DNA of 64,000 nt from Fratercula arctica (taxonomy: Eukaryota; Chordata; Aves; Charadriiformes; Alcidae), in the NCBI GenBank assembly GCA_947846985.1, contig CANTUZ010000001.1:40014727-40078726 (forward strand). Direction: 5' to 3'. The notes under the pieces are model-generated. The model had not been told where the DNA came from. It worked only from the letters and a program-made list of their open reading frames with translations, and ran no database searches. Made by a program: the position numbers and the translations under genes. Below are positions 1 through 11,701 of this stretch, piece after piece; position 1 is the stretch's first letter, and the number at the start of each line of letters is the position of its first letter.

Positions 1-1849
1 AAATCTTTTGATAGCTTTAACATATGAGCTTAAGCATCCAGTCCAACACTAATTCCAGAATGAAAGGAGAAACCTATTGTGTGCACTAGATGTGTAGGAG
101 TATGGGTCTTTATTCAGTCAAAAGAAGCAGTAGATTTATTTGTAACCTTTCAGCCAACTTACCCAAGGAACTCACCTGCTTTAACCTACAGTGAAGTTAC
201 CAACAGAACAGGAAGAACTGACTAGGGACAAATATTGAAGTGACCATATGCAATTTAACTAATATGCACAAGCAAGTAAATTCACATTTTTTTTCAAGGC
301 TGGAACAATTCTTTCCCAGAGGTGTCATAGGAATAGTACATCTTCTGGAAAGAACTGTACATTAGCATTTTCCTGTCTTTATGGCAATCCATGCTGAATT
401 CTTCAAAAATTGTTCTAAAATTATTTTAGTAAAGAAAGAATACTTTGTTTCAGGTTCGTGAAAGCAAACAGGCTATTGGGAAAATATATAGACCTTTTTT
501 TTTTTTTTGGTCAAAAAAATAAAGGACACATCTTATGACAGCTGTGTCACATTCTTGGGATCTTGCCAGGCTTTGCAAGATATTTTGGGTGTGAATACAA
601 AGCAAAATCAATATGTGCACTTTGGTTAAATCCCAGTGATGCTAAGAGAAATGTCTCTCCAATTTAGTCTTCAGATTAAGAATTCAGGATGAGACACAGA
701 AACAGGGAAGGCTTTTATGAGTGCCAGGGACACCACTGGATTTTGAATCATTTTTTGGAAAGTACTTTTTAATTAAGACTTGGAAGCTAAAAGGAAAAAG
801 AGAAGATTTCAACTAATAATCTGAACTCATAATTCAAACACATCTCAACTTGAGATTTTAAGAGCACGTTGTCATGTGTTTTTAGGGTGGACAGCTGAGG
901 AAAATGAGCGTGACACTTCTCCAAGCAAGAGTGCCTATTCATGTAATTAAGCATAAACTTTTTTAGGACTCTTTTGGCACTTCATTTGTATATTTTAATA
1001 AAATAGAAGGAGAACGACATAAAGCAAAATCTTCTTGGCTTGTTCCATTGTTTCATAGCATTAGATGTTAACCTGTCCCAGATTCCACTTGTAGCTTCTG
1101 CTTGCTGGTAGCATCTGTTAATATAAATCTTGTCTTGAACAACAGAATGCTGGCTTGGAAGCTTTGTCTGCTCTGACTTCTCTTCAGTAACAAAAACAAT
1201 ACATTATGAACAAATAAAGAATGTAGGGCCTGATCCAAAACACTTTTTTTTTTCTTTTGAGTTGAATGTGCTTTGAAATCAGCTTCTCTAGAGAATCCCT
1301 TGCAAACCAATCTCTATAAATGTTCATTTGAATTTTTAAAGAAGTGCACTTAGCATACATTCAGACTCTTTTGTTTCCTTTCTTTCAATGCACACCAAAA
1401 ATGCTCTCAGAAATTTTTGCAGTAAAAACAACTATAATCATATGTTGGAAAATATTCATTCTTTCTGTTTGCATGAATAATTAAGTTTTGACTAGGCAGA
1501 GAGACATAATGGAGAGAGAAGTATAAGAATGATTCTACTCTAATTTTTAGGTCATGCATTCATAGATAAGAAGCCTAGTTTTTGTTTAGAAGAATGTATG
1601 AGTAAATAATACAAAGCAATTTCAGCAAAATAAATAGCATACACAACTTCACATCCTCCAAAGCTCCTTCAAAACTGACCATATCTTTGTGACTAGGAAA
1701 TTTCTTATTGTGGAGGAAATATAGCTTTAAGACAACTATAATAGAAACAGGTTGCAAATGAAGTTGTTCTGTATACATTTTTGTGCCCTAAGCATCTGAA
1801 TAAAAGGGGAACTTTTTGCTTCTCTACCTACATCTTCTCAGATAAACCT
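1..1849. other. AT-rich unique sequence, no gene seen
   Basis: There is no recognisable exon, repeat family or RNA gene here. The only simple sequence is a short T run near 497-509. Open frames are under 85 codons with lysine/phenylalanine-rich, low-complexity translations and no conserved motif. Confidence 0.6.
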
Positions 1850-2620
1850 GTGTCAGGACTTCAGCAGTTATTCCTTGGAAGATAATACAGCCTTTTGTAG
1901 TATTTTTTTCAGAACCCTTAGGACATTAATCAGCTTTCAGTGTCCTGACAATCCTCAACTGGGTCCCTTGCCCCGACTCTCTTATGTGTGGGCCCAGGAG
2001 TCCATTTTAAGATGAGGATCGGGCTCTCAGGTTTTATCCAAACTATGTTTTAGGTGTCCTGTGGCCTGTCTTCTGCTGTCCTGAGTGATATTCTTGAATG
2101 GATCCAAGCCTCTATTTTGTGTTACCTTGTCTTCAGCCCTGGACCTTGGGATTTACCTTACAGGTAGCCTTGCCTCATGTCCTGCTTTCTGGGTGAGCCT
2201 TAGATACACACCGTAGTTACTCTTGCTGCCATGCCTGTTTCCTGCTGTCCTTGCTTGTTGACTGGACATCCTGCATGGATACAGGACTTGACTCCTTACT
2301 TTGTCTTGTATGGACTCTGTTTTATGTACTGTTTTGCTGTCACCAGTGTCACATTGTACAGACCCCATGGGACTGCATCCTGTTGGTGATGGCATTGCCT
2401 GTGCTGGGTTCACACTCATTTTGTGAAGCAGCCCCATTCCTGTGGCTCACTCTCACAGGGTCTGCAACCTGAATCTTCAAACGAATTTCAATGTCTTGAC
2501 AAGATCCCTTCCATTCTCAGAGCATGCCCTATATATCAAATCACAAAATAAAACCTCTCAATCATGATCCATTGATTTTGTTGGGGTATAGTGTGCATCT
2601 GGGCTCACATGCCACTTAGA
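1850..2620 (+). mobile_element. Candidate decayed LTR-like block
   Basis: This block is clearly GC-richer than its flanks. It contains runs of related CTGTCCT/CCTGCT-type words (about 2,060-2,280) and an AATAAA polyadenylation-type hexamer at 2547-2552 near its right end, a composition typical of avian retroviral LTRs. I see no convincing TG...CA termini, no target duplication and no TATA box, and I do not recognise the family. It could instead be an old single-copy GC-rich segment. The call rests on composition plus one polyA signal, so confidence is low. Confidence 0.27.
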
Positions 2621-3954
2621 TTAGAGTTGTTTTTTTTAAAAAGCAAACTACTCATTCATTTGATTTAACTTCATCAGCATGTTAACTACTGTACTATGAG
2701 CCAAGGAACATGGCAGATGATGGTTTACCAGAGTGAAGAGTATAACCTGATGAGATTGCAGTGGGAAATTGGAATTGAGATAGGTACCTTTGTATGAAAT
2801 CTTAATCACCGATTTTTAATTTAAATTTTAAGAGAGCCTGCAGCTGTCCTTATAGTTTTCTAGCAGCTAGGATAGCTTCTGGAGTTTACTGGCTTCGGTT
2901 TATGCTGTCCTTACATGCCCAAGTCTTTCCAACTGTCCACTTGAGCTCATGAATTCTAATGGGAGCAAAACAGACAATTATTAATGTAAACCCTTTTCAG
3001 CGTAAAGCTCTTCCACATCCAGCAAACACTTAACTCTTTTACTTACTAAGTGAATGACTGGTTATTGCCCTAGCAGAATCTGTTGAAATGGGTGTTCCAT
3101 GTCCAAGAGATATGGTTCTGACTTGCTTTAAAATATCAATGACACTCTTTAATTGACCAGATTATACATTTTTAGGGAAACGTAACTGTTTAATTTGATT
3201 TTGTTGTTTTCTCTTTGTTTGGTTTTGTTTTTTTTTTTTTTTGTTTTGTTTTGTTCTGTTCTGTTTTGTTTTGTTTTTTTTATTATTATTTTTTAAGTTA
3301 AACACAAGCATATATTTGAAATTATGAGTGCAAGGAATTATAGGTTAAATACTGTTATAGACAAAATACCATTTATCTGAAAATATTTGACATCTGGAAT
3401 TTAAAAAAAAAATAATCTAAGGTAAAGGTCTAAAGTAAGTCATATATGACCTAAAAGCCTCTGTTTTTTTTTCTTAATTGACTGTGAAACAACTTTAAAT
3501 AATATCTCAGATAGAAGCATCTTTTTTTGCAGACATCAAAAACATCAATGGCTCCAATCCAACTGCTGATAGACTGGCATAATTAAGTCTTCAGGATAAA
3601 ACAGAATTTCAGAAAATATTTAAAAAACAGAAATTCTGAGATGACATATTTAGTAAGCCTTATTGCAAGCAATAGGTAAGCAATAAGTAAGCAAGAAGGC
3701 TTACTTTAAGCAAGTCTTATTGTAAAGCTTCTCCCATAGCAGCGCGTATGAGAAACAAGAAGTCACAGTATGGTGGTGTGATACTTACTTGTGTACTTCT
3801 AATGCTTCCTACTGAGCTAAAAGTAGACTTGCAGATGAAAAATAATGATATAGAAATGGATTTTTCTGTCACTTTAATATCACAGAAAATTCACAGATCA
3901 TAGCTGTCATCATCAAAGTCTTCTCTCTGTTTCTGATCTCCTGAAAACTACATA
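2621..3954. other. Unique sequence with T/G-rich simple repeats
   Basis: No gene seen. It includes a TTTTG-type tract (3219-3288) and a small patch of imperfect repeats of AAGCAATA-type words at about 3653-3722, where direct copies are followed by a partly inverted one. Confidence 0.55.
3219..3288 (+). repeat. (TTTTG)n / poly(T) simple repeat
   Basis: A poly(T) run is followed by tandem TTTTG units, two of them degenerated to TTCTG, ending in T-rich sequence. It is a pentanucleotide microsatellite interrupted by point changes. Confidence 0.85.
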
Positions 3955-4350
3955 ATCTGAATACCCTGTATTGGGTTCAGTTGTCAAGGTTTTGGTAGTG
4001 GGGGGGCTGCAGAGGTGACTTCTGTGAGAGGATGCTAGAAGCTGCCCCATGTTTGACAAAGACAGTTCAAGCCAGCCACTGGTCAAAGCTGAGTCCATCA
4101 GTGATGTTGGTAGCACCTCTGTGGTAATGTATTTAAGAAAGGGTAAAAACCACTGCACAACAGCAATGAGAGCATGGTGAGAAAATGTGACACAACTCTG
4201 CAGACATCAAGGTGAGTGAAAAAGGAGGGGGAGGAGGAGACCCAGGTACTAGAACAGAGATTCCCCTGTAGTGAAGACCATGGTGACACAGGTTGTCCCC
4301 CAGCAGCCAAAGGAGATCCACAGTAGGTAGGTGGACCTACCTAAAGTCAT
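3955..4350 (+). mobile_element. ERVL-like LTR fragment
   Basis: This GC-richer block matches my memory of a common avian endogenous-retrovirus LTR family: a GGGGGCTGCAGAGGTG-type segment, then a CATCAGTGATG...TAGCACCTCTG segment, then a TATTTAAG promoter-like box (4130-4137), then GGTGAGTGAAAAAGGAGG-type and GAAGACCATGGTGA-type segments. The order and plus-strand orientation agree with that family. The copy is diverged and both ends are unclear, with no TG...CA pair or target duplication found. Open frames inside are LTR sequence read by chance. A perfect 8-bp inverted repeat (AGGTAGGT/ACCTACCT) lies near 4325-4342. Family assignment is from memory and was not searched. Confidence 0.55.
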
Positions 4351-5922
4351 ATAAGCAGAATTATTGTAGCCCGTGTCACTTAAAAGATTTGCAGCATTTT
4401 CTTCCTTCAAAGTGAGCACCACCCCACAGACCCGAGAAAGGAACCGTGTTTTTACACCTTTCTCAAGTCTTCCATTTTTGCAGACACTGATATAAATTAA
4501 GTCTGAACAGGACCCAATGTGCACAACTAATATATTTTTACTCATAAACACTGGTATCACAAGCTTATTTCATTTTTCCTGCATATGCACACAGGAGCCA
4601 GCCAAAATTCATTAGGTTAGATGTATGAGCAGAATGTATGTATTATCAGACTCTTGTACAACATATTTTAAACTCACCATTATATTCTTTACCTAGTTAT
4701 TACTTTATCATCATATGCATAGCTGAGAAGACTGTAAACACACTCCCTCTGATGCAAATTTTGTTAGATCAAATTCACTTCTCATTAGGGTTGCAATGCC
4801 ATAACTGTGAACAGAATTCATCTCACTATGGTTTCCCAATAGAGAATTACTAGGCGAAAGGTAGTTACCACTTTTCATACTGCTGCTTCTCTATTAGAGG
4901 TGTTGCTTAAATGAACTTGCTGCTGTTTCTTTTCTCAGCATCTGGACCTACGCCAGAAGTTCATAGGGATATAATTAAGGTCTTCACATGCCAAAGAGTG
5001 AATGAAAAACTCATGAAACATTACCAAGTAGTGTTTAGGGGCTAAGTTTTAAAGAAAGTCCTGCCAGGAATAGAGGAAATGATGCAAGATCTGGAATTGG
5101 TAAATACCTTAGGGATATTTTAAGAGAACCAGACAGATGCTCAGGAAACTGAAAACATACCATCATAGTAATTAGTTCTTATTCCTGAAGAGAAGTTAAA
5201 TTTGGGACCAATTCAAAGTGAGGGGCAAAGGAGCAGAGAGCATATCTCATTCTTCAAAATATATACTTGCAGGAAAGCTCAGCTGTCATGCCACATTAAA
5301 CAAGTTTCTATTATGTGCAGAAAATAGAAAATACTAAGCCATTACATGTACTAACAATTTCTGATGTGCACTTTACAAGAACAGACCATCAGAATGCACA
5401 TAGGTTACACATGGGTTTTTATATACACTATATTCTGAGTTATGGTACTTTATGAATGTAAAATTTCATTTAAACATTTGGTTTATGGCACATCATTTGA
5501 AAAAAAAATGTAGTAAAAGCACAGTTTTGGTGATGGAGACATACTGCCATTTCTGTTTATAATGAAAAAAAAAATCTTTACACTCTGAGTTTTCCTGTCT
5601 ATTTGTTAGATTTCTTCAGTTACTATGATATGATGAGGAGGTGACAGAGTCAAACCTCATGAGGAATTAGAATTTTAAAAGATTTGATGTCTACTGATTG
5701 AAGCAGGTATTCTGGGTTAGAGTTCACTGTTGGAAAAATAGTATGAAAAAGCAAATCATCTGCAAGATCTAATTTTGTGGGGAAAAAAATTGGTAAGTCA
5801 TCTCGTTTCTCATAGATAATTGCCTGCTTGTAAATAGAATATAGCAATAATTAATGAAACTAGTTAGGGAAGTTGTTTAATGGATTAACTAATGCTAAAT
5901 CCAGTGTCAGAATCTTATGTAT
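4351..5922. other. AT-rich unique sequence, no gene seen
   Basis: I see no repeat family or coding signal in this stretch. The open frames are short and unrelated to any family I know. Confidence 0.55.
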
Positions 5923-6645
5923 TCACAGAATCACAGAATCTTTGAGGTTGGAAGGCACCTCTGGAGATCATCTAGTCCAACACCTCTCCTCAATGCAGGA
6001 TCAACTAGAGTAGATTAGAGTAGATGGCTTATGTCTGTGTCCAGTGGATTTTGTGTATCTCTAAGAACGGAGACTCCACAACTTCTCTGAGCAACCTGTT
6101 CCAATATGTCATCACCTTCTCAGTAAAAAATGTTTTTTTCTCATGTTTAAATGGAATTTCCTGTATTTCCATTTGTATCCATTGCCTTTGTCTTTTCACT
6201 AGGTACCACTCAAAAGAGTTTGACTTCCTCTTCTTTTTTCCAAACCACCAGGTATTTATAAACACTAATAACATCCTCCTAAACCTTCTCTTCCCCAGGC
6301 TGAAGAGTTCCTGCTTTCTCAGCCTATCCTTATATGTCACATGCTCCAAAACCTCAATCATCATCTCAACCTCATCCCCATTGTTTACTTGCTCCAGTAG
6401 GTCCATGTCTCTTTTGTACTGGGAAGCCCAGAACTGCACCCAACAGTCCAGTTAAGTCTCATCAGTGATGAGTAGACAGGAAGAATCACCACACATGAGG
6501 TGAAGACAACATTTCTCCTAATGCAGCCCAGGAGACTGTTTGCCTTCTCTGATACAAGGGCACATAGGTAGGTAATGATTAACCTGGTGTGTAATAGAGG
6601 ACATGTGCATGGCAGTATTCCTGATCAGGTGCAGAATGTTGCATG

Positions 6646-6780
6646 TCACAGAATCACAGAATGTCCTGGCCTGGAAGGGACCCTGAAAGATCATCTGGCC
6701 CAATTATTTGTGGGAAAGACAACCTAGACTGTATTATCTGTCACCCTGTCTGATTACATCTTGAAAACCCCCAGAGATTT
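6646..6780 (-). mobile_element. Short CR1 3'-end fragment nested in the old CR1
   Basis: A second antisense CR1 3' tail (TCACAGAATCACAGAATG) opens inside the older element, followed by the typical GGAAGGGACC...AGATCATCTGGCCC block. After about 130 bp it gives way to the older element's RT-region sequence, which fits directly onto the sequence left of 6646. It is a heavily 5'-truncated insertion of a different CR1 subfamily. The right boundary is uncertain by about 20 bp. Confidence 0.65.
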
Positions 6781-6956
6781 CCCTTTGTTTAACTGGATGA
6801 CATTTTTCTCTGCCCATTTCTCCAGTGTGTCAAGATCCCTCTGAATGGCAGAACAATAAACTGGTCTGTCAGTAACTCCTCCTACTGTTGTAATGTCTGC
6901 AAACTTGCTGAGGCTGCACTCTGCTCAGTCACTGAGGTTATTAATGAAGTTATTAA

Positions 6957-7538
6957 TTATAGAATCTTAGAATGGTTAAAGTTGGAAGGGATCTTAACGG
7001 TCATCTAGTTACAACCTCCCTGCCATGAGGACATTCCTCTAGACTCGGTTGCTTAAAGGCCCATCCAGCCTGGCCTTGAACACCTCCAGGGATGGGGCAT
7101 CCACAGCTTCTCTGGGCAACCTTTTCAGTGTCTCACCACCCTCACAGTAAAAAATTTCGTTCTAATATTTAATCTAAATCTACCCTTTTCCAGTTTAAAA
7201 CCATTGCCCCTCATCCTATCTCTACACTCCCTCATAAAGAGTCCCTCCCCATCTTTCCTGTAGGCCCCCTTTGGTACTGGAAGGCTTCTATAAGGCCTCC
7301 CCAGAGTCTTCTCCAGGCTGAACAACCCCAGCTCTCTCAGCCTGTCCTCACAGCATAGGTGCTCCAGCCCTCTGATCATCTTCGTGGCTCTCCACTGGAC
7401 CTGCTCCAACAGGTCCATGTCCTTCTTCTGTTGCAGACTCCAAAGCTGGATGCAGTGCTCGAGGTGGGGTCTCACCAGAGCAGAGGGAGAGAATCACTCC
7501 CCTCAGCCAGCTGGCCACACTTCTTTTGATGCAGCTCA
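6957..7538 (-). mobile_element. Younger nested CR1, 3' portion
   Basis: A third antisense tail (TATAGAATCTTAGAATGG) leads into a better preserved ORF2 C-terminus. The 7125-7475 frame reads [13 protein letters not shown]...MDLLEQVQ...[12 protein letters not shown] and [23 protein letters not shown] motifs; a second frame continues to about 7538 (SCIKRSVAS), so there is at least one frameshift. The old host CR1 flanks it on both sides, so it inserted later. It adjoins a plus-strand CR1 segment at 7539-7691. Confidence 0.85.
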
Positions 7539-7691
7539 GGAGGCCTGCACGGATGAACAAGGAGCTAGTGGAAAAATTCAAACAGAAAAAGGAAGCCTAC
7601 AGAGGATGGCATCAAGGACAGCTGGCCTGGGAGGAATACAGAGAAATTGTCTGAGCATCCAGGGATCAGGTTAGGCAAGCTAAAGCCCTGA
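7539..7691 (+). mobile_element. CR1 ORF2 linker segment in inverted orientation
   Basis: The plus strand reads in one frame as [20 protein letters not shown], then WEEYREIV, a stop, and ASRDQVRQAKAL. This is the CR1 region between endonuclease and reverse transcriptase. It lies head-to-head with the minus-strand 3' portion at 6957-7538, and the old host CR1 resumes immediately to the right. The arrangement matches the 5' inversion left by twin priming of a LINE, with the intervening RT region missing. Two independent insertions are the alternative. Confidence 0.75.
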
Positions 7692-7920
7692 TAGGCAGGG
7701 CACACTGCTGGTGACTGGCCTCCAGCTGAACTTCATGGTGCTGATTATAATTCTTTAAGTCTGGTAATTCAACCAGTTTTAAGTCCACCTTACTGTCCAC
7801 TTATCTGGTCCATACTTCATCAGTTTGTTAATGAATATGCTGTGGGAGACAATTTTAAAAGCCTGGCTAAAGTCAGCTCTGGCACTATATCCCCTTCTCT
7901 GCTCGTGTCCTATTTTGCAT

Positions 7921-9800
7921 TTCTTTTTTTTAAAAAAAAAAAAAAAAAGAAATGTAACATAGGAAAAACAGAATTGAAAACCAGAAACTATGTCCAGAGT
8001 TTGATGATCAAGAATGCACTAAAATTCATTGGATCAAATTAAAGTACGTGCTTTTTCCCTAAATTCAAGGAAATCTGCCTTCACCTCTTCTTCCTAAGCT
8101 CAGTGACCTGAAATCTTGTGCCCAAGCTCTGCTAAGATCCAGAAATTAAATGGTGTAGCACTAACTGTCCCTGGGGTATAAAGTCTATTAGATGTAAAGC
8201 ATGTTCCACATTCAGGAACAGCATCAAGTCCTCCCTCATAAAATCCATCTATAGCACCAGTCTTTTTAAAATATTGCTTGAAGATATGGAGGTCGTTGTT
8301 TCATCAGCTTATTACAACTGCCTTGAAAACATAGTCTACTAACTGCAACACTTGGTCATTTTAGGTTCAGTCCTTTAGAAGATCCAAAAGAAAATTTTCC
8401 ACTGTCTGTTCTCTAGGCAAAGATTGGATTGTATATCCTTCAAATACATCTAAACAGGATGAATTCTACGTTCTCTCGGGTGGTACAATATATTAACAGT
8501 GCCCTCATCCCACCTCTTAGTGAGGGATCTCTCTGGACCAGAATGCAGAAGTAACAATATGCTGCATATGTTGCATGTGAACATTTCCTGGATTTCTTTT
8601 AAAATGCATATGCAAACAACAACCATAAGAAGCAGAACATGATTTTTTTCTCCCTGAATAGACATATTTTCTATACATTCAGAAGCTCTTGTTCTGGAAA
8701 TATGGATTTTTAAGCATATCCAAATTCTAATTCCTATTTGATAAGATATGCAGGTTTTCAAAAGCCTATGTGGAGCACCATGTAAACTAGTGTGGAGTAA
8801 TAGCATTGACTTAGCAACCAAGCTTGATTAAAAAAGGTTGGAAGTATATGAGCAGAAAATAATATACTGTGTGTTTAGTATCATATCAGTATCTTATTAT
8901 TTAATATCTTATTTTATTTATTTGCTAAATATAAAATACATTTTAATTATAACAAACAGGTTTTATTCCGCAGGGTGTATCAAAAGGAAATTTGAACTGT
9001 AGCTTAAAGGAAAAGTGCATTCACCAAAATGAACAAACACACAGGATTAAAGAGTGATGCAATGATACAGGTTCTTCCCCAGCAGTGCTAATAAATAACC
9101 CAGTGAGGTCCAATATTTTCACAAGGAGAAAAAAAAGATCTTTGACATGTTAACTATATTTTCATTAAAAGGTATAATTTTATTATAAAATTAGAAAAAA
9201 AAAAAAAGGAGACAAATTCAGGAAATCTGAAATAATTTTCCTGTTTGACTTTTACAGAGCAGCATACCTAGTTTGTTCAAAAAACAGTTGTTTATTTTTT
9301 CCTTTCCTTAGGAAGCTTAATAGAAAATTTATTCTATATCCCTAAAGAAAGACTATACTCCAAGCATACCTTATACACAATACCAAGTAGAAAACAATAG
9401 GAAAATAAGATCCCTGGACACCTTAGAGTCTACAGCACCTTTTACCCGAGAGCTTTCCCTGGAGAGCTATTTTTCTCTCTCCCTCTTGAGTTGCCTCATG
9501 CTCAATTTCTGCCAACTGATCATACAGTTGCAGTCTAATTATCCTTACCATCCTGAACATGAGGTGTCTAGGTGGAAGAAAAACTTGTCTATGATTGAAC
9601 AGAAAAGAGATAAAAGGACAAAAGGGTAAGCAACAGCCTCCTTGTCATTATGAACTTAAGTACATTACTTTGGACTAGACCTACTAGAAGATAAGCACAC
9701 TCACATCCTGAGATTGCAAGTATATAACTTTTTAATGTTTACCCCTTGAAATGGATTATAGAGACCTATGTTAGGTATATTGGGCTTCTTATTTTAGGTC
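7921..9800. other. AT-rich unique sequence, no gene seen
   Basis: No gene or repeat family recognised. Contains an A run near 7930-7949 and a shorter one near 9196-9208. The 123-codon minus frame at 8450-8821 shows no motif and is probably chance. Confidence 0.5.
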
Positions 9801-9960
9801 TGGCAAGAAGTAAACACCACAGCTCAAAATGAGGTTCCAGTAAGTGGTATATATAGTGAACAGAAACTTGCCCACAGCTGTGAAGCAAGAGCTGTCACGC
9901 TCTATATTGACTCATCCTGAGATCCTAGGGTGGTAGCTTCAGTTAACTGGCCTTCACAGC
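9801..9960 (-). mobile_element. Possible very old CR1/L3-type relic
   Basis: The order of words (an AGCTCAAAATGAGGTTCC-like stretch, then an AGTGGTATATATAGTGAACAG-like stretch, then GACTCATCCTGAGATCCTAGGG) resembles the antisense ORF2 C-terminal region of old CR1/L3 LINEs, where a 'chain of stacked loci' sits between the LEYCVQF and ASRSREVI coding blocks. Divergence is extreme and no frame survives. This is a suggestion only. Confidence 0.28.
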
Positions 9961-10874
9961 TGCAAGTGCTATCCTAAATACAGACTTCATGTTTCTTTTA
10001 AGATAACAGTGATGGTTTCTAGTGTTTAGTTCATTCACCCTGGATATGAGGTTGCTATCTGAAAAGTTTAAAATTCCATTTTAAACCTCACAATAACATG
10101 TCTTAACAATTACATTGCAGGATATGTTGGTAGCCATTTGAGGCTGTTCTTTATCTCTCTTCTTGAAGCCTTGCCATGGGGACAAATAAAACAAAACAAG
10201 ATTCACCCAGGATAGGAAAAAAGAGAAGGGGAAAGAAGCTATTCAGCTGAAGGGCAGAAACTTCAATCTAGGTTCATGCATTCTGTGTGACACAGTCGCT
10301 GGATAAAATACGAATACGCTTCACGTTCCAAGACTGAAAATGAATATTTCCATGTTCTATGTATGGATTCAGTAATTAAGATTCTTTCTTCCTGGAGCAG
10401 TGAATCTTGAATTGTTCGTTCTATGTAGACACACAGCTTCAGCAGACATGATTTCAGGTACACTTGATCCATCCTAACCTAAAGTACTGTGGTAAGAAGT
10501 AAATACAACTGTCCTGAAAAACATAAAAAGCAGTTAACATTTTTCAAGCTGAGATCAAAATTGTGCTCACACTATGTTTTACTAAAAATAAATTTCCTAA
10601 AATGTTGGGAAAACTCTTTCTAAAATAGTAATCATTTTTCTCTTCTTTATGGATGTTAGCATTTCTGTTTTAAAAACTGTAGACATCAGTTAATAGAGAC
10701 AACATGCTGAATCTGAAATTTGAGCAACAAAGTGATGAAGATTAAAATGTAGAGCTCTCCTCAACATTTTATTTTGCATAACTCTAGATCTTTACTACCG
10801 TTTTTAGATCCTCTTTGTGAAGCACCTTAATGTTCCTGTATGTACTGAGTGTACACCCCTGTACAACATATTTT
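9961..10874. other. AT-rich unique sequence, no gene seen
   Basis: Nothing recognisable in either strand. Confidence 0.5.
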
Positions 10875-11403
10875 GTGAAGACTAGACCCCACCTGGACTA
10901 TTGCATTCAGCTCTGGAGCCCTTAGCACAGGAAAGACAGGAACAGGTCCAGACGAGGTCCATGAAAATTATAAGAGGGAGAAAATACCTCTCCTAGGAGG
11001 AACAGCTGAGAGAGTTGGCGTTGTTCAACATGGAGGAGAGAAGGCTCTGGACTGACCTTATTATGGACTTTCAATTTTTAAAGGGGGCTTATGAGAAAGA
11101 TGAACACAGACTTTAACAGGGCCTGTAGCGATAGGACGAGTGCAAATGGCTTTAAACTGAAAGAATGTAGATTTAGATTGGACATAAGAAATAAATTTAT
11201 TACAATGAGAGTGGTGAGACACTGGAACAGATTACCCAGAGTAGTTGTGGATGTCCCATCATTAGAAGTGTTCAGGGTCCCATTGGATGAGGCTTTGAAT
11301 AACGTGATATAGTGAAAGATGTCCCTGCGCGTGGCAGAGAGGTTGGAACTAGATGATCCTTGAAGGTCCTTTTCAATCCACACCATTCTATATTCTATGA
11401 TGT
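10875..11403 (+). mobile_element. 5'-truncated CR1 LINE (plus)
   Basis: The plus strand runs through the ORF2 C-terminus (CCCCACCTGGACTATTGCATTCAGCTCTGG, the HLEYC/QLWS block split across frames; then GAGAGAGTTGGCGTTGTTCA; then a frame with KLKECRFRLDIRNKFITMRV and RHWNRLPRVVVD). It ends with GTTGGAACTAGATGATCC and the ACCATTCTATATTCTATGATG tail words. It is about 0.5 kb long, truncated at the 5' end, and carries frameshifts. Confidence 0.9.
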
Positions 11404-11616
11404 TTTTGTGAAATGGAATGTTTTGGTAATTTTGTCCCTGATCAGGTTCAGCTGCATGACAGAGCTTGATACCTATCAAGACTAAATCCTACCGTGGACA
11501 TGTGTAGAAGTTTAATTCCATCAGGAGTAAATACAAAAGAATATAAGTACTCCTGGGATTAGGTAGTGACTGACTAAGGAATTTTAGATCACAATATTGA
11601 ACACAGGAAGTAGTGG
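11404..11616. other. Unique spacer between two CR1 tails
   Basis: About 210 bp of unrecognised sequence separates two plus-strand CR1 3' ends. It could be original host sequence between independent insertions. Confidence 0.5.
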
Positions 11617-11701
11617 GAGGTGTCCCTGCCCATGGCAGGGGGGTTGGAACTAGGTGATCTTTAAGGTCCCTTCCAACCCAAACCATTCTATGATTCTATG
11701 A
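11617..11701 (+). mobile_element. CR1 3'-terminal stub (plus)
   Basis: Only the last 85 bp of a CR1 remain: GGTGTCCCTGCCCATGGCAG, GGTTGGAACTAGGTGATC, AAGGTCCCTTCCAACCC, and two tail units (ATTCTATG ATTCTATG). It is extremely 5' truncated and less diverged than its neighbour at 10,875. Confidence 0.9.

Larger units (their letters stand above)
5923..7920 (-). mobile_element. Old CR1 LINE (minus), host of two nested CR1 insertions
   Basis: The left edge shows the antisense CR1 3' tail (TCACAGAATCACAGAATC, then the GGTTGGAAGGCACCTCTGG block). Moving right, the sequence runs backwards through the ORF2 C-terminus (the 6029-6439 frame contains MDLLEQV and FFTEKVMTYWNRL, the usual CR1 tail motifs). 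Host sequence is interrupted at about 6646 and resumes near 6780 with RT-region sequence (GCCCATTTCTCCAG... CTGCAAACTTGCTGAG). It is interrupted again at about 6957 and resumes near 7692 with GACTGGCCTCCAGCTG and GTGGGAGACAATTTT, just upstream RT coding in the reverse direction. Removing the two inserts leaves about 1.1 kb running from RT to the 3' end. All frames are broken, so the element is dead. Confidence 0.85.

Noticed and set aside
3913..4560. Cluster of 62-103-codon minus frames
   Set aside because: They overlap the ERVL-like LTR fragment, which is better explained on the plus strand, and carry no domain.
6024..6455. 143-codon plus frame
   Set aside because: It is the antisense shadow of the CR1 ORF2 C-terminus on the minus strand.
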